Below are positions 52,483 through 63,053 of a stretch of DNA of 64,000 bases, piece after piece (position 1 is the stretch's first letter; each line of letters opens with the position of its first letter). The stretch lies in assembly GCF_005502745.1 (NCBI RefSeq), contig NZ_SCNL01000006.1, positions 166,140 through 230,139 on the forward strand. Reading direction: 5' to 3'. Position numbers and translations under genes: made by a program. The notes under the pieces were generated by a model. The model was not told the DNA's origin and searched no databases. It saw nothing but the letters and a program-made list of their open reading frames with translations. The stretch is from Sphingomonas sp. 3P27F8 (GTDB lineage: Bacteria; Pseudomonadota; Alphaproteobacteria; Sphingomonadales; Sphingomonadaceae).

Positions 52483-53568
52483 ATGATGACCTTTCCGCGC
52501 TGGTTCCGGCGCCAACCCATCCTGATGAGCGAAACACCCGGCAGCCCCTGGGGGCCGGGCGACGACGACGGCAAGAGCGGGCCGCGCAATCCCTGGGCAG
52601 TGCCGCCGGGGGGCCGCAAGGCGGCCTCCAAGCCGACCGCGCTCGATGAATTCCTGCGGCGTGCGCGCGGCGGCGGCAACGGCAGCGGCCCGCAGCTTCC
52701 GCCGGGGGTCAATGCGCGCAACCTGTGGCTGATCGGCACGGGGCTGATCCTCGCGCTGTGGGTGGTTTTCACCTCGGTCCATCAGATCGGGCCGCAGCAG
52801 CGCGGCGTTGTCACTTATTTCGGCCGTTATTCGGGCATTCTCGAGCCGGGCATCCGGCTAACCCTGCCGGCGCCGATCGTCGAGGTGGACAAGGTGGACG
52901 TGGAACAGGTGCGCAACGACGATTTCCCGCGCGACGGCGGCGAGAACGTGCTTACCGAGGACCGCAACATCATCGATCTCGCCTACACGGTGCGCTGGCG
53001 GGTGGAGAATCCTCGCGACTTCGTGTTCGAGATCAAGGATCCGGAGGAAACCGTCCGCGCCACCGCCGAGAGCGCGATGCGGGCCGTGGTCGCCACCACC
53101 AAGATGACCGATGCGATCGGCTCTGGCCGCACCACGATCGAGGCGCGCGTCGCCCGTGCGATGCAGCAGATCCTCGACGCTTATCAGGCCGGGGTGCGCG
53201 TACAGGGCGTCTCGATCAAGCAGGCCTCCGCGCCGGCCAGCCTGGTGGATGACTTCAACGCCGTCACCGCCGCCCAGCAGGAGGCGGTCGCGAACCTCAA
53301 CAACGCCCGCTCCTATTCGCAGCAGGTCATCGCCCATGCCCAGGGCGAGGCGGCGCAGTTCGACAAGGTCTATGAACAATACAAGCTCGCGCCCGAGGTG
53401 ACGCGCCGACGGATGTATTACGAGACGATGGAAGCCGTGCTGGGCAAGACCGACAAGGTCATCGTCGAGACGCCGGGCATCGCGCCATGGGTGCCGCTGG
53501 ACAAGCTGCGCAAGCTGCCGGACAATGCGCCGGCCCAGCCCGCCGCGCAGCAGGGGGGCCAGAAGTGA
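52483..53568 (+). CDS. hflK: FtsH protease regulator subunit HflK
   Basis: A 361-aa SPFH/band 7 protein that forms the HflKC complex around FtsH. It has a Gly/Pro-rich N-terminus ('PGSPWGPGDDDGKSGPRNPW'), a membrane helix (about 88-105), then the band 7 domain ('GVVTYFGRYSGILEPGIRLTLP') and a helical C-terminus. AAGGGG precedes tandem ATGs at 52483 and 52486. Its stop overlaps the hflC start. Confidence 0.94.
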   Translation: MMTFPRWFRRQPILMSETPGSPWGPGDDDGKSGPRNPWAVPPGGRKAASKPTALDEFLRRARGGGNGSGPQLPPGVNARNLWLIGTGLILALWVVFTSVHQIGPQQRGVVTYFGRYSGILEPGIRLTLPAPIVEVDKVDVEQVRNDDFPRDGGENVLTEDRNIIDLAYTVRWRVENPRDFVFEIKDPEETVRATAESAMRAVVATTKMTDAIGSGRTTIEARVARAMQQILDAYQAGVRVQGVSIKQASAPASLVDDFNAVTAAQQEAVANLNNARSYSQQVIAHAQGEAAQFDKVYEQYKLAPEVTRRRMYYETMEAVLGKTDKVIVETPGIAPWVPLDKLRKLPDNAPAQPAAQQGGQK

Positions 53569-54440
53569 GCCCTGCCCGCAATCCCGTCGCGATCGGTTTC
53601 GCCGCGCTTGCCGTCGTCATCGCTGCCGCCGCGACCTTCGCCATCATTCCCGAAACGAAACAGGCGGTGATCCTGCGTTTCGAGAATCCGGTCGTCACCT
53701 ACAATCAGTGGCAGCCGGGTCAGGTGATCGGGCGCAATACCGGGGCGGGCCTGATCGCGCGCATCCCGTTCATCGACAAGGTCGTGTGGGTGGACAAGCG
53801 CGTGCTCGACGCCGATCTCGACAACACGCTCGTGCTGTCGACCGATCAGCTGCGGCTGAACGTGGATGCGTTCGCCCGTTTCCGCATCGTCGATCCGCTC
53901 AAGGCCGTGACATCGACCGGCTCGACATCGGCGACCGAGGAGCGCGTCGCCGATCAGCTCCGCCCGCTGCTCGGCACGGCGCTGCGCAACGAACTGGGCA
54001 AGGTGCCGTTCGCGTCGCTGCTCACGCCGGAGCGCAGCAAGGTGATGGACGCGATCCAGGAATCGCTGCAGCGCAACGCGCGGCAATATGGCGTGCAGAT
54101 CGTCGATGTGCGGATCAAGCACGCCGATCTGCCGGAAGGCAGCCCGCTGGAAAGCGCGTTGCAGTCGATGCGCACCGCGCGACAGCAGGAAGCGAACACG
54201 ATCCGCGCGCAAGGGCAGAAGCAGGCGCAGATCGTCCGCGCCGATGCGGATGCGACGGCCGCCAAAGTCTATGCCGAAGCATTCAGCAAGGATGCGGATT
54301 TCTATAACTTCTATCGCGCGATGCAGTCCTACCGCCGCACGTTCGGCGCGGACAGCGGGCCGCCGCCGGAAGGCTCGACGACGATCCTGATGTCGCGAGA
54401 CAACGCCTATCTGAAGGAATTCGAGGGTCGCGGGAAATGA
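53565..54440 (+). CDS. hflC: FtsH protease regulator subunit HflC
   Basis: A 291-aa partner of HflK: an N-terminal membrane helix (about 8-27), a band 7 domain ('VDKRVLDADLDNTLVLSTDQLRLNVD'-like strands) and the C-terminal 'FYNFYRAMQSYRRTF' typical of HflC. The GTG start at 53565 overlaps the hflK stop (GTGA). A weak terminator follows. Confidence 0.94.
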   Translation: MSPARNPVAIGFAALAVVIAAAATFAIIPETKQAVILRFENPVVTYNQWQPGQVIGRNTGAGLIARIPFIDKVVWVDKRVLDADLDNTLVLSTDQLRLNVDAFARFRIVDPLKAVTSTGSTSATEERVADQLRPLLGTALRNELGKVPFASLLTPERSKVMDAIQESLQRNARQYGVQIVDVRIKHADLPEGSPLESALQSMRTARQQEANTIRAQGQKQAQIVRADADATAAKVYAEAFSKDADFYNFYRAMQSYRRTFGADSGPPPEGSTTILMSRDNAYLKEFEGRGK

Positions 54441-54447
54441 TTGTGAG

Positions 54448-54469
54448 GGCCGGGAATTTGCCCGGCTTT
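54448..54469 (+). terminator. Hairpin after hflC
   Basis: GCCGGG-AATTTG-CCCGGC followed by TTT lies 8 bp after the hflC stop. A short T run makes it a weak to moderate terminator, so some readthrough into the protease gene is possible. Confidence 0.6.
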
Positions 54470-54551
54470 CGGATCGTTCATATTCAATCGTCGTTCATCG
54501 GCGAAATGCCATTGAAACGCACCCGTCTATCGCCGGGTGATTGAGAGGAAC

Positions 54552-56114
54552 ATGAAGACCGTGCGCTACGCTTACGCCCTTACTGGCGCTCTCCTTCTCG
54601 GCGGCACCGCCGCCTCGCTTGCATTGCAGCATCCCGCCACCGCCGCACAGGTGGCGCAGAACGAGCCCGGGACGATCAACGCCGGTGCCCCGCGCGCCGG
54701 CGCGCCGATGAGCTTCGCCGACATGGTCGCTAAGCTCCAGCCGGCCGTCGTCAACATTTCCACCGATCAGAAAGTGACCGTGCAGCAGCCCGCGAACCCG
54801 TTCGCCGGCACGCCCTTTGGCGACCTGTTCGGCCAGTTCGGCGGCGGCAACGGCGGCGGCCGTGGCGGCGCGCCGGTCACGCGCGAGGCGCAGTCGCTCG
54901 GCTCCGGCTTCATCATTTCGCCCGACGGCTATATCGTCACGAACAATCACGTCGTCGCGGCGGGGATGCGCGGAGCGGTCGTCACGTCGATCCGCGTGAC
55001 GCTGCCCGATCGGAAGGAATATGTCGCCAAGCTGATCGGGCGCGACACCGCCTCCGATCTCGCGCTGCTAAAGATCACCGCGCCAGGGCCGCTACCGTAT
55101 GTGAAATGGGGCGATTCGGCGCATGCGCGCGTCGGGGACTGGGTGTTGGCGATCGGCAATCCGTTCGGCCTTGGCGGCACGGTTACAGCCGGCATCATCT
55201 CCGCCGTCCATCGCGTCACCGGCCAGGGGGGCGCCAATGATCGCTTCATCCAGACCGATGCGTCGATCAACCAGGGCAATTCCGGCGGCCCGATGTTCGA
55301 CATGAACGGCAATGTGATCGGCATCAATTCGCAGATCTTCTCGCAGTCGGGCGGCAATATCGGCATCGGGTTCGCGATTCCGGCCGAGGAAGCGCGCCCG
55401 ATCATCGATACGCTCATGAAAGGCGGCTCGGTGAAGCGCGGCTATCTCGGCGTCGGCATCCAGCCGGTGACCGACGATATCGCCGCGGCGCTCGGCTTGG
55501 CGAAGAATTCGGGCGAGATCATCGGCCGCGTCGAGCCGAACGGGCCAGCGGCGAAGGCGGGCATCCGCGCGGGCGATGTGGTGACCAAGGTGAACGGCAA
55601 TGCCGTCACCCCCGATACGACGCTGTCGTATCTGATCGCCAATGTGGCGCCCGGCTCCACCGCCAGGCTCGACATCATCCGTGATGGCAAGCCCATGTCG
55701 ATCACCGCCAATGTCACCACTCGTCCGCCGGAGGATCAGCTCGCCGCCACCGCCGGCAATGGCGACGATTTCTCCGCCGACGACGATGGCGATCAGGGTG
55801 GCGATCAGGCAACCACGCCGAGCAACGCGATCGGCCTTACCGTGCAAACGCTGACTCCGGCGATCGCGCGCCAGGTGGGCGTCGATTCGACGGTGCAGGG
55901 CGTGGTCGTGAGCCAGGTCGATCCGGCGAGCGATGCCGGGCAGAAGCTTCGTCGTGGCGATGTGATCTCCGCGATCAACGGCACGCCGGTGCGCGCCCCC
56001 GCCGATCTGGCGCGTGGCGTGCAGGCGGCGAAGGCAGCCGGGCGGCCGCAGGTGCTGCTGATGGTCAACCGCGCGCGCGGACAGAGCGGCTTCGTGCCGG
56101 TCAAGATCAAGTAA
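54552..56114 (+). CDS. degP: DegP/HtrA-family periplasmic serine protease
   Basis: A 520-aa Do-type protease that degrades misfolded envelope proteins. It has a signal peptide (about 1-32), a trypsin-like domain with His133 (TNNHVV), Asp169 (SDLAL) and Ser244 (GNSGGP), a Gly-rich LA-like loop (about 85-107) and two PDZ domains (about 285-375 and 430-515). GAGAGGAAC precedes the ATG at 54552. It follows hflKC, a common arrangement in this group. Confidence 0.94.
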   Translation: MKTVRYAYALTGALLLGGTAASLALQHPATAAQVAQNEPGTINAGAPRAGAPMSFADMVAKLQPAVVNISTDQKVTVQQPANPFAGTPFGDLFGQFGGGNGGGRGGAPVTREAQSLGSGFIISPDGYIVTNNHVVAAGMRGAVVTSIRVTLPDRKEYVAKLIGRDTASDLALLKITAPGPLPYVKWGDSAHARVGDWVLAIGNPFGLGGTVTAGIISAVHRVTGQGGANDRFIQTDASINQGNSGGPMFDMNGNVIGINSQIFSQSGGNIGIGFAIPAEEARPIIDTLMKGGSVKRGYLGVGIQPVTDDIAAALGLAKNSGEIIGRVEPNGPAAKAGIRAGDVVTKVNGNAVTPDTTLSYLIANVAPGSTARLDIIRDGKPMSITANVTTRPPEDQLAATAGNGDDFSADDDGDQGGDQATTPSNAIGLTVQTLTPAIARQVGVDSTVQGVVVSQVDPASDAGQKLRRGDVISAINGTPVRAPADLARGVQAAKAAGRPQVLLMVNRARGQSGFVPVKIK

Positions 56115-56133
56115 GCCGCATCCGATCGAAACG

Positions 56134-56170
56134 AAGGGGGCGCCGCACGTTCATCGCGCGGCGCCCTTTT
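56134..56170 (+). terminator. Intrinsic terminator after the DegP-like gene
   Basis: The left arm AAGGGGGCGCCGC (56134-56146) pairs with GCGGCGCCCTTTT (56158-56170) around an 11-base loop and ends in four T. It lies 20 bp after the stop. Confidence 0.85.
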
Positions 56171-56229
56171 CGTGCCCGGCGTGGACGTATAGGCTTCATG
56201 CTCGTCAACGAGTTTCCGGGGGAATGGGC

Positions 56230-57840
56230 ATGACCGACGGCATCCTGATCGGCGCGGGCAGCGGCGGGGCCGCCCCGCAACTGCTTCAATTGAAGCGCGC
56301 GAACCGCCACGGCCTGATCGCGGGGGCGACCGGAACGGGCAAGACCGTGACCGTCCAGGGCATTATCGAGGGCTTTTCCGCGCAGGGCGTCCCCTGCTTC
56401 GTCGCGGACGTTAAGGGCGATCTTTCCGGCATCGCCATGGCCGGATCGCCCCAGGCCAAAACGCATGAGGCCTTCGCCCAGCGCGCGGCGGACATCGGCC
56501 TGACCGACTGGCATTATGCCGACAACCCCGTGCAGTTCTGGGATCTCTATGGCGAACAGGGCCATCCGATCCGCACCACCGTAAGCGAGATGGGCCCGCT
56601 GCTGCTGGCGCGCCTCATGGATCTCAACGAGGTGCAGGAGGGCGTGCTGACGATCGCCTTCCACGTCGCCGACAAGGAAGGGCTGCTGCTGCTCGACCTC
56701 GACGACCTGCAATCCATGCTCGCCAACTGCGCCGATCGCGCGGACGAATTGACCACGACCTACGGCAACGTTTCGAAGCAGTCGGTCGGCGCGATCCAGC
56801 GTTCGCTTCTCCAGCTCCGCAGTCAGGGTGGCGAACATTTCTTCGGCGAACCGGCGCTGGAGATGGACGATTTCATCCGCACCGATGACAGGGGCCGGGG
56901 CGTCGTCAACATCCTGGCCGCCGACAAGCTCATGGCCAGCCCGAAGCTCTATTCCACTTTCCTGCTGTGGCTGATGAGCGAGCTGTTCGAGCATCTCCCC
57001 GAAGTGGGCGATCCCGACAAGCCGAAACTGTGCTTCTTCTTCGACGAGGCGCACCTGCTGTTCGACGAGGCGCCCAAGGCCCTGCTGGAGAAGATCGAGC
57101 AGGTCGTGCGGCTGATCCGGTCGAAGGGTGTCGGCGTATATTTCATCACGCAGAACCCGATCGACGTCCCCGATACGATCGCGGGCCAGCTCGGCAATCG
57201 CGTGCAGCATGCATTGCGCGCCTTCACGCCGCGCGATCAGGCAGCGGTAAAGGCCGCGGCGCAGACGTTTCGCGCCAATCCCGGAGTTGATGTCGCCACT
57301 GCGATCACCGAGCTTAAAGTGGGCGAGGCCCTGGTCTCGCTGCTCCAGGCCGATGGCGCGCCATCCCCGGTCGAGCGCACGCTGATCCGCCCGCCCGCAA
57401 GCCGGGTCGGCCCGATCTCGCCAGTCGAACGCGGCGTATTGATCCAGACCGACGCGGTCGGCACGAAATACGATACGCTCGTCAACCGCGAATCGGCGCA
57501 CGAACTGCTCGCTGCGAAAACCGCCGAGGCCGCCGCCGCCGCTTCCGCCGCACGCGCTCAGGACGATGCGGAAAAAGCCGCCGCGCTTCAGGCGAAGCAG
57601 GATGCGCAGGCCGCAAAGGAAGCCGAACGCGCCCGCATCGCTGCGGAGCGCGAAGCCGCCAGTTCGCCCTGGAACAAGGCGATCACCTCGGCAACGCGCG
57701 CGGCGAGTTCCTCGATCGGGCGGCAGGTGGCGAACGAGATCGGCAAGCAGGTGTTCGGCGGCCGCAGCCGCTCGTCCTCGAGCGGCGGGCTGGTCGGCAG
57801 CGTCTTGCGCGGCGTGCTCGGCGGATTGTTCCGCGGCTGA
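56230..57840 (+). CDS. HerA-like P-loop ATPase (DUF853 family)
   Basis: A 536-aa putative helicase/DNA-pumping ATPase of the YjgR type. Walker A is GATGTGKT (32-39), Walker B '[16 protein letters not shown]'. An Ala/Glu/Lys-rich coiled coil occupies about 430-490, followed by a Gly/Ser-rich tail. The second ATG (56230) is chosen because GGGGGA lies 6 bases before it; the first ATG (56224) directly abuts that site. The cellular role is not established. Confidence 0.88.
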   Translation: MTDGILIGAGSGGAAPQLLQLKRANRHGLIAGATGTGKTVTVQGIIEGFSAQGVPCFVADVKGDLSGIAMAGSPQAKTHEAFAQRAADIGLTDWHYADNPVQFWDLYGEQGHPIRTTVSEMGPLLLARLMDLNEVQEGVLTIAFHVADKEGLLLLDLDDLQSMLANCADRADELTTTYGNVSKQSVGAIQRSLLQLRSQGGEHFFGEPALEMDDFIRTDDRGRGVVNILAADKLMASPKLYSTFLLWLMSELFEHLPEVGDPDKPKLCFFFDEAHLLFDEAPKALLEKIEQVVRLIRSKGVGVYFITQNPIDVPDTIAGQLGNRVQHALRAFTPRDQAAVKAAAQTFRANPGVDVATAITELKVGEALVSLLQADGAPSPVERTLIRPPASRVGPISPVERGVLIQTDAVGTKYDTLVNRESAHELLAAKTAEAAAAASAARAQDDAEKAAALQAKQDAQAAKEAERARIAAEREAASSPWNKAITSATRAASSSIGRQVANEIGKQVFGGRSRSSSSGGLVGSVLRGVLGGLFRG

Positions 57841-57849
57841 AGGAAGAAG

Positions 57850-58293
57850 CTACGCGACCCGATCGGGCTGCGCGGCGATGAGCGCGACGATGAACTGCCG
57901 CACCTCGCCCTCGATCGGCGTGGGGCGGCCGGTCGGCAGGTGCACGTGGACGCTCACCATGTCGATCACCGTGCACAGCTCGCCGCGCTGGTTGGTAAGC
58001 TCGATTCTTTTGACGAGACTGGAATTGCCAAGGCTCTCGATCTTCACCGATGCCTCGATCGTATCACCCAGCACAAGCGGACTGAGATAATCCACCGTCG
58101 CGCGACGAACGTGGAATTCGGTATCGTGCCAGACAGTGCCGAGCACCTCGCCGATCCCGGTCCACTCCCAATAATCGGTGATCGCCACATCCGCATATTC
58201 GAGATAGCGGGAGTTGAACACCACCCGCTGCCCGTCGATCTCGGCGTAGCGGACCTTGAAACGGGTGGAGAAAGCGAAGCCGGGACGAGTCAT
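57850..58293 (-). CDS. Acyl-CoA thioesterase, hotdog fold
   Basis: A 147-aa protein of the 4-hydroxybenzoyl-CoA thioesterase type: 'FKVRYAEIDGQRVVFNSRYLEYADVA' holds the catalytic Asp/Asn region, with 'DYLSPLVLGDTIEASVKIESLGNSS' following. It hydrolyses acyl-CoA thioesters; the substrate is not known. It converges on the HerA-like gene. Confidence 0.88.
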   Translation of the reverse strand: MTRPGFAFSTRFKVRYAEIDGQRVVFNSRYLEYADVAITDYWEWTGIGEVLGTVWHDTEFHVRRATVDYLSPLVLGDTIEASVKIESLGNSSLVKRIELTNQRGELCTVIDMVSVHVHLPTGRPTPIEGEVRQFIVALIAAQPDRVA

Positions 58294-58467
58294 GCGGCCG
58301 CGATGGCGTCGCGGCGCGCGCGCGTCAAGCGGCGAGGTGCCCCGCCCGCTGGGCGATCGCTATTTACCGATGTGCCGAATAATCCCGGTAAAAGAACATT
58401 GCGGCTAATTGGCTTTCTTCGATATGCCAGCTCGCGGCATATCGACCGGTCGGGGGCGTTGTTAAAC

Positions 58468-58902
58468 ATGAGACTGTTGGCACCTTTTGTGATCTTTCTC
58501 CTCTCGATGGGGGCCACCACCCCGGCATCCTCGACGGTGGCGGGCGATTTTTGCGCGCGGCTGGCAGCTAACAGCGGCATCAGTCAGGCTGCGACAGGTG
58601 GCGAGCCCACTTCCTGGACGGTAAGCGCCCTGAACTTCGGGCAACGCTTCCTCGTTGGCGGCACGGCCGCAACCGGGGTCGGCGTGCTTCCGGTCGAGCC
58701 TTCGACGGTAGAAGACTACCGACGGCTCGAGGACATGTGCCTGCCAGAGAAAAAAGGCGCCATTTGCAAGCTGGTCGGGCCGGTCATTTTCAAATTCATC
58801 TGGAAGGGTCGCAAGATCATCACACCAGTGGAAACTGGCGAGCGCGCGACCGTTTCGGTTGCTGGAATCAAGGCGACGTGCCGATCCGAGCCTAAACAAT
58901 AA
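58468..58902 (+). CDS. Small exported protein of unknown function
   Basis: A 144-aa protein that I do not recognise. It has a signal peptide (about 1-22, 'APFVIFLLSMGATTPASS') and four Cys in the mature part (in DFCARL, DMCLP, AICKL and ATCRS), which could form two disulfides. The region between is rich in Gly/Thr, then turns basic ('FKFIWKGRKII'). The first ATG after a stretch of noncoding sequence is taken. No operon partner is present. It could also be a lineage-specific hypothetical protein. Confidence 0.55.
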   Translation: MRLLAPFVIFLLSMGATTPASSTVAGDFCARLAANSGISQAATGGEPTSWTVSALNFGQRFLVGGTAATGVGVLPVEPSTVEDYRRLEDMCLPEKKGAICKLVGPVIFKFIWKGRKIITPVETGERATVSVAGIKATCRSEPKQ

Positions 58903-58993
58903 GGCATGGTAACAAGCTTGTTACGCGTTGCGACTGCTCTCAATCCCTGGGTCGCAGCGGCGCGACGGCTTCACGAGCACAGTCTCCCGCCGA

Positions 58994-59776
58994 TCAGAAC
59001 ACCAGCTTCGCACCGACGAGCGCCAGCGTCACGGCGAGGATCGGCACCAGCACCCGATCCGACACCCGGCTGGCCACCAGGCTCCCGATCACGATGCCGG
59101 GCACCGACCCGGCGAGCAGCGAGACCAGCAGCGACAAATCCACCGCACCGAGCGAGAGATGCCCCAGGCCGGCGATCAGCGTCAGTGGCACGGCATGGGC
59201 GATATCGGAGCCGACGAGCCGCTTCACCTCCAGCCGGGGATAGAGCACCAGCAGCGCCGTCATGCCCAACGCGCCCGCGCCGACCGAGGTGAGCGAGACG
59301 AGCGCGCCCAGCACCGCCCCGAGCAACACCGTCAGCGCCGCGATCCGGCCTTCGTTCACCCGCGCGAACCGCGGCGCGAGCCGCGTGACGATCCGCTCGC
59401 GAAACAGGATCGCGACCGCCGTCAGCAGCAGCGCGCTGCCCAGGATCGTGGCGACCATCTGCCCCGCGTCGCGCGAACCGCGCATGAAATGATCGAGAAC
59501 GAACAACGTCGCGATCGTCGCAGGCACGCTGCCGGTGGCGAGGCGACGCACCACGCGCCAGTCCACCGTTCCGCGCCAGCCGTGGACGACGGTGCCGACC
59601 GTCTTGGTGGCCGACGCATAGAGCAGGTCCGTCCCCACCGCCGTCACCGGATGGAATCCGAAGACGAGCACCAGCAGCGGCGTCATCAACGATCCGCCGC
59701 CGACGCCGGTCAGGCCGACGAGCAGGCCCACCAGCACCCCGGCCAGCGAATAGAAGGGATTATAGACGATCGACAT
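58994..59776 (-). CDS. TauE/SafE-family sulfite/anion exporter
   Basis: A 260-aa membrane protein with about eight helices. The family signature occurs in each half: 'LVGLTGVGGGSLMTPLLVLV' near residue 20 and 'LVSLTSVGAGALGMTALLVL' near 150. Members export sulfite or sulfoacetate or move related organosulfur anions; the substrate here is unknown. It lies 59 bp after the aminotransferase gene on the same strand. Confidence 0.9.
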   Translation of the reverse strand: MSIVYNPFYSLAGVLVGLLVGLTGVGGGSLMTPLLVLVFGFHPVTAVGTDLLYASATKTVGTVVHGWRGTVDWRVVRRLATGSVPATIATLFVLDHFMRGSRDAGQMVATILGSALLLTAVAILFRERIVTRLAPRFARVNEGRIAALTVLLGAVLGALVSLTSVGAGALGMTALLVLYPRLEVKRLVGSDIAHAVPLTLIAGLGHLSLGAVDLSLLVSLLAGSVPGIVIGSLVASRVSDRVLVPILAVTLALVGAKLVF

Positions 59777-59835
59777 GCGCGCGCCCGCTCAACCGAAGCG
59801 GCGAACGGTCGCGTGACCGTCAGCGGATCGCGCCA

Positions 59836-61047
59836 TCAGCCGGCGGTACGCGCAGGCGTGTTCACGCCCATCATCTGCAGGTAGCGCTTCACGTTGCGCG
59901 CCGCCTGCCGCAACCGTTGCTCATTCTCGACCATCGCGATCCGCACATAACCCTCGCCGTTCTCGCCGTAGCCAACACCTGGCGCAACCGCGACCTTGGC
60001 GTGAGTCAGCAATTGTTTGGAGAACTCAAGGCTACCTAGGTGGGCCAGGGCTGGCGGCAGCGGTGCCCAGGCGAACATCGACGCGCGCGGCGACGGAATT
60101 TCCCATCCGGCGCGCCCGAAGCTCTCCACCAGCACATCACGGCGCTTGTGGTAAAGCTGACGGTTCTTCTCGACGATGTCCTGCGGCCCGTTGAGCGCGG
60201 CGCAGGCGGCCGCCTGGATCGGGGTGAACGCGCCATAATCGAGATAGGATTTCACGCGCGACATCGCCGCGATCAGCTTCCTGTTGCCGACTGCGAAGCC
60301 GATCCGCCAGCCTGCCATCGAATAGGTCTTGCTGAGCGAGGTGAATTCGATCGCGACATCCTTCGCGCCCGGCACCTGCAGGATCGAGGGCGTGGGATTG
60401 CCGTCGTAATAAAGCTCCGAATAGGCGAGGTCCGAGAGGATCCACACCTGATTGTCGCGCGCCCAGGCAACCAGACGCTCGTAGAAGGCGAGGTCCACCG
60501 TTTCAGCCGTCGGGTTCGACGGATAGTTCACGACCAGCACCGAGGGGCGCGGCACGGTATAGGCCATCGCCCGTTCCAGGCTTTCGAAATAATGCTCGTC
60601 CGGCGTGGTGGGCACCGCGCGGATCGTCGCGCCGGCGATGATGAAACCGAAGGTGTGGATCGGATAGGACGGGTTCGGCGCGAGCACCACGTCGCCGGGC
60701 GCCGTTATCGCGGTGGCGAGGCTGGCCAGCCCCTCCTTCGATCCCATGGTTACGACCACTTCGCTCTCGGGATCGACATCGACGCCGAAGCGGCGGGCGT
60801 AATAATTGGCCTGCGCGCGGCGCAGCCCCGGAATCCCCTTGGACTGGGAATAGCCGTGCGCGCCCGGCTTCTGCGCGACTTCGCACAGTTTCTCGATCAC
60901 GTGCGCGGGCGGGGGCAGATCGGGATTGCCCATGCCAAGGTCGATAATGTCCTCTCCCCCCGCGCGCGCCTGTGCCCGCATCGCATTCACCTCGGCGATA
61001 ACGTAGGGCGGCAGACGCTTCATGCGGTAGAATTCGTCGGACATCAT
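59836..61047 (-). CDS. alaC: AlaC-like pyridoxal phosphate aminotransferase
   Basis: A 403-aa fold-type I aminotransferase, closest by eye to glutamate-pyruvate transaminase AlaC and LL-diaminopimelate aminotransferase. It begins 'FYRMKRLPPYVIAEVNAMR', has 'DLGMGNPDLPPP', and the PLP Lys240 in SLSKTYSMAGWR. ATGs at 61047 and 61044 are both possible; AAGGAG lies just upstream. It is divergent from phaC. The long open frame extending further upstream is antisense to phaC and false. Confidence 0.88.
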   Translation of the reverse strand: MMSDEFYRMKRLPPYVIAEVNAMRAQARAGGEDIIDLGMGNPDLPPPAHVIEKLCEVAQKPGAHGYSQSKGIPGLRRAQANYYARRFGVDVDPESEVVVTMGSKEGLASLATAITAPGDVVLAPNPSYPIHTFGFIIAGATIRAVPTTPDEHYFESLERAMAYTVPRPSVLVVNYPSNPTAETVDLAFYERLVAWARDNQVWILSDLAYSELYYDGNPTPSILQVPGAKDVAIEFTSLSKTYSMAGWRIGFAVGNRKLIAAMSRVKSYLDYGAFTPIQAAACAALNGPQDIVEKNRQLYHKRRDVLVESFGRAGWEIPSPRASMFAWAPLPPALAHLGSLEFSKQLLTHAKVAVAPGVGYGENGEGYVRIAMVENEQRLRQAARNVKRYLQMMGVNTPARTAG

Positions 61048-61200
61048 GGCTCCTTTCGACAGCCGCATCCTATCGCGTCTGGAAGCCGGGTGACAGTGCC
61101 GCCTGCTAGGCCGGTGCAAATAGCTGCTATCTCCCTGTCGTAACGCTGCTAGGCTAAGGCCCAGCCACCCCAGCGGCGCGCGCCGCTCAAGGAGAGGTCG

Positions 61201-62937
61201 ATGCCAGAGTTTGAATCGCCTACCCTCGCCGACATGCAGCGCTGGACCTGGGTGCTCGGGCGTGCCCAGCAGATGATGCTCGAACAGGGGCTGGCGACGA
61301 TGCGGCCGGGCGATGGTGCCGCGGCCATGCCGGGGATGCCGATCGTTCCCGGCTTCAACGATCCCGAGACGCTGGCGCGCGCATCCGATTTCTGGCGTGA
61401 CAGCCTGTCGTTGTGGCAACGCTTCCTCAATCCCGGCTCCGACGCACCCGAGGCAGCGGACAATCATGCGCGCGACAGGCGGTTCAAGGCGGAGGCGTGG
61501 CGAGACAATCCGCTGTTCGCATGGATTCGCGACAGTTACTTCCTGATCGCCGATCACATGCTGAAGAACGTCGACGCGATGACCGGGCTCGAGCCGGCGC
61601 AGAAGGAACAGTTGCGCTTCGCCGCCAAGGGCTTCGTCGATGCGATGAGCCCGAGCAACTTCGCACTGACCAACCCGGAAGTGATCGAAAAGACGATCGA
61701 GACCGGCGGCGAGAACCTGCTCAAGGGCCTTCAGCACATGCTGGCGGACATGGCGCGCGGGCAACTGACCCACACTGATAGCAACGCGTTCGAGATCGGG
61801 CGAAACCTGGCCGCGACGCCCGGCAAGGTGGTGAAGCGCACCCCGCTGTACGAACTGATCCAGTATACGCCGACGACTGATAAGGTGCTCGCCACGCCGC
61901 TGGTGATCTTTCCGCCGTGGATCAACCGTTACTACATCCTCGATCTGACGCCGGAGAAAAGCTTCATCCGCTGGTGCGTCGATCAGGGCATAACGGTGTT
62001 CGTGGTGTCGTGGAAATCCGCCGACACCTCGATGGCCGACGTGATGTGGGACGATTATGTCGCGGCCCAGATCAGCGCGATCGATGCGGTATGCGATGCG
62101 CTGGACGTGCCCGATGTTCACGTGATCGGTTATTGCGTCGCGGGCACCACGCTCGCCGCGACACTGGCGCTGCTCGCCGCGCGGGAGCAGGCGGACAAGG
62201 TGGCGAGCGCCACCTATTTCACCGCGCAGGTCGATTTCTCGCGCGCGGGCGACCTCCTCAATTTCGTCACCGACGATCAGCTCGCGATGATCGCCAGCTT
62301 GTCGCCGGACGGGTTCCTCGACGGGCGCTACATGGCGCTGACGTTCAATCTGCTGCGCGGGCGCGATCTGATCTGGAACTATGTCACCAACAATTACCTG
62401 CTGGGGCATGATTACGCGCCGTTCGATCTGTTGCACTGGAACGGCGACACCACCAACCTGCCGGCGAAATGGCATCTGAGCTATCTCACCGATCTCTACC
62501 GCGACAATCTGCTGGTAAAGCCCGGCGCGCTCTCGATCGACGGCACGCCGCTTGATCTCACCCGCGTCAAGACGCCGAGCTATATCCAGGCCGGGCGCGA
62601 GGATCATATCGCCCCGGCGGAAAGCGTGTGGAAGATGACGCGGATATTTGCCGGGCCGCTCAGGTTCGTGCTCGCCGGCTCCGGGCACATCGCCGGCGTG
62701 GTCAATCCGCCGGCACAGCAAAAATACCAATATTGGACCAACGACGCTGACGTCGAAACGCTCGAGGAGTTCGTCGCGGGGGCGAGCGAAACTAGGGGAA
62801 GCTGGTGGCCCGACTGGCTCGGCTGGCTCCGCTCTATCGACGCGGCCGAGATCGATGCGCGCGGCGCCCGCATTCCCGGCAAGGGCAGGCTGGCGGCGAT
62901 CGAGGACGCGCCAGGCACCTATGTCAGAGCAAGATAA
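61201..62937 (+). CDS. phaC: Class I poly(3-hydroxyalkanoate) synthase PhaC
   Basis: A 578-aa polymerase that makes PHA from 3-hydroxyacyl-CoA. The catalytic Cys312 is in the lipase-like box GYCVAG, the Asp in 'QAGREDHIAP', and the His in GSGHIAGVVNPP. 'PPWINRYYILDL' and 'WRDNPLF' are family segments. AAGGAGAGG precedes the ATG. It is followed by a phasin gene 116 bp downstream. Confidence 0.96.
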   Translation: MPEFESPTLADMQRWTWVLGRAQQMMLEQGLATMRPGDGAAAMPGMPIVPGFNDPETLARASDFWRDSLSLWQRFLNPGSDAPEAADNHARDRRFKAEAWRDNPLFAWIRDSYFLIADHMLKNVDAMTGLEPAQKEQLRFAAKGFVDAMSPSNFALTNPEVIEKTIETGGENLLKGLQHMLADMARGQLTHTDSNAFEIGRNLAATPGKVVKRTPLYELIQYTPTTDKVLATPLVIFPPWINRYYILDLTPEKSFIRWCVDQGITVFVVSWKSADTSMADVMWDDYVAAQISAIDAVCDALDVPDVHVIGYCVAGTTLAATLALLAAREQADKVASATYFTAQVDFSRAGDLLNFVTDDQLAMIASLSPDGFLDGRYMALTFNLLRGRDLIWNYVTNNYLLGHDYAPFDLLHWNGDTTNLPAKWHLSYLTDLYRDNLLVKPGALSIDGTPLDLTRVKTPSYIQAGREDHIAPAESVWKMTRIFAGPLRFVLAGSGHIAGVVNPPAQQKYQYWTNDADVETLEEFVAGASETRGSWWPDWLGWLRSIDAAEIDARGARIPGKGRLAAIEDAPGTYVRAR

Positions 62938-63053
62938 GGCTGCTTTCGCAACGCCATGAGCGGCGCATGTCACTTTTGTTGCGCCGCACAATAATTCTTG
63001 CAAATCGCGCACATCGCCATTATGTTGCAACGCAGCAAGATGGAGTCGTGTAG

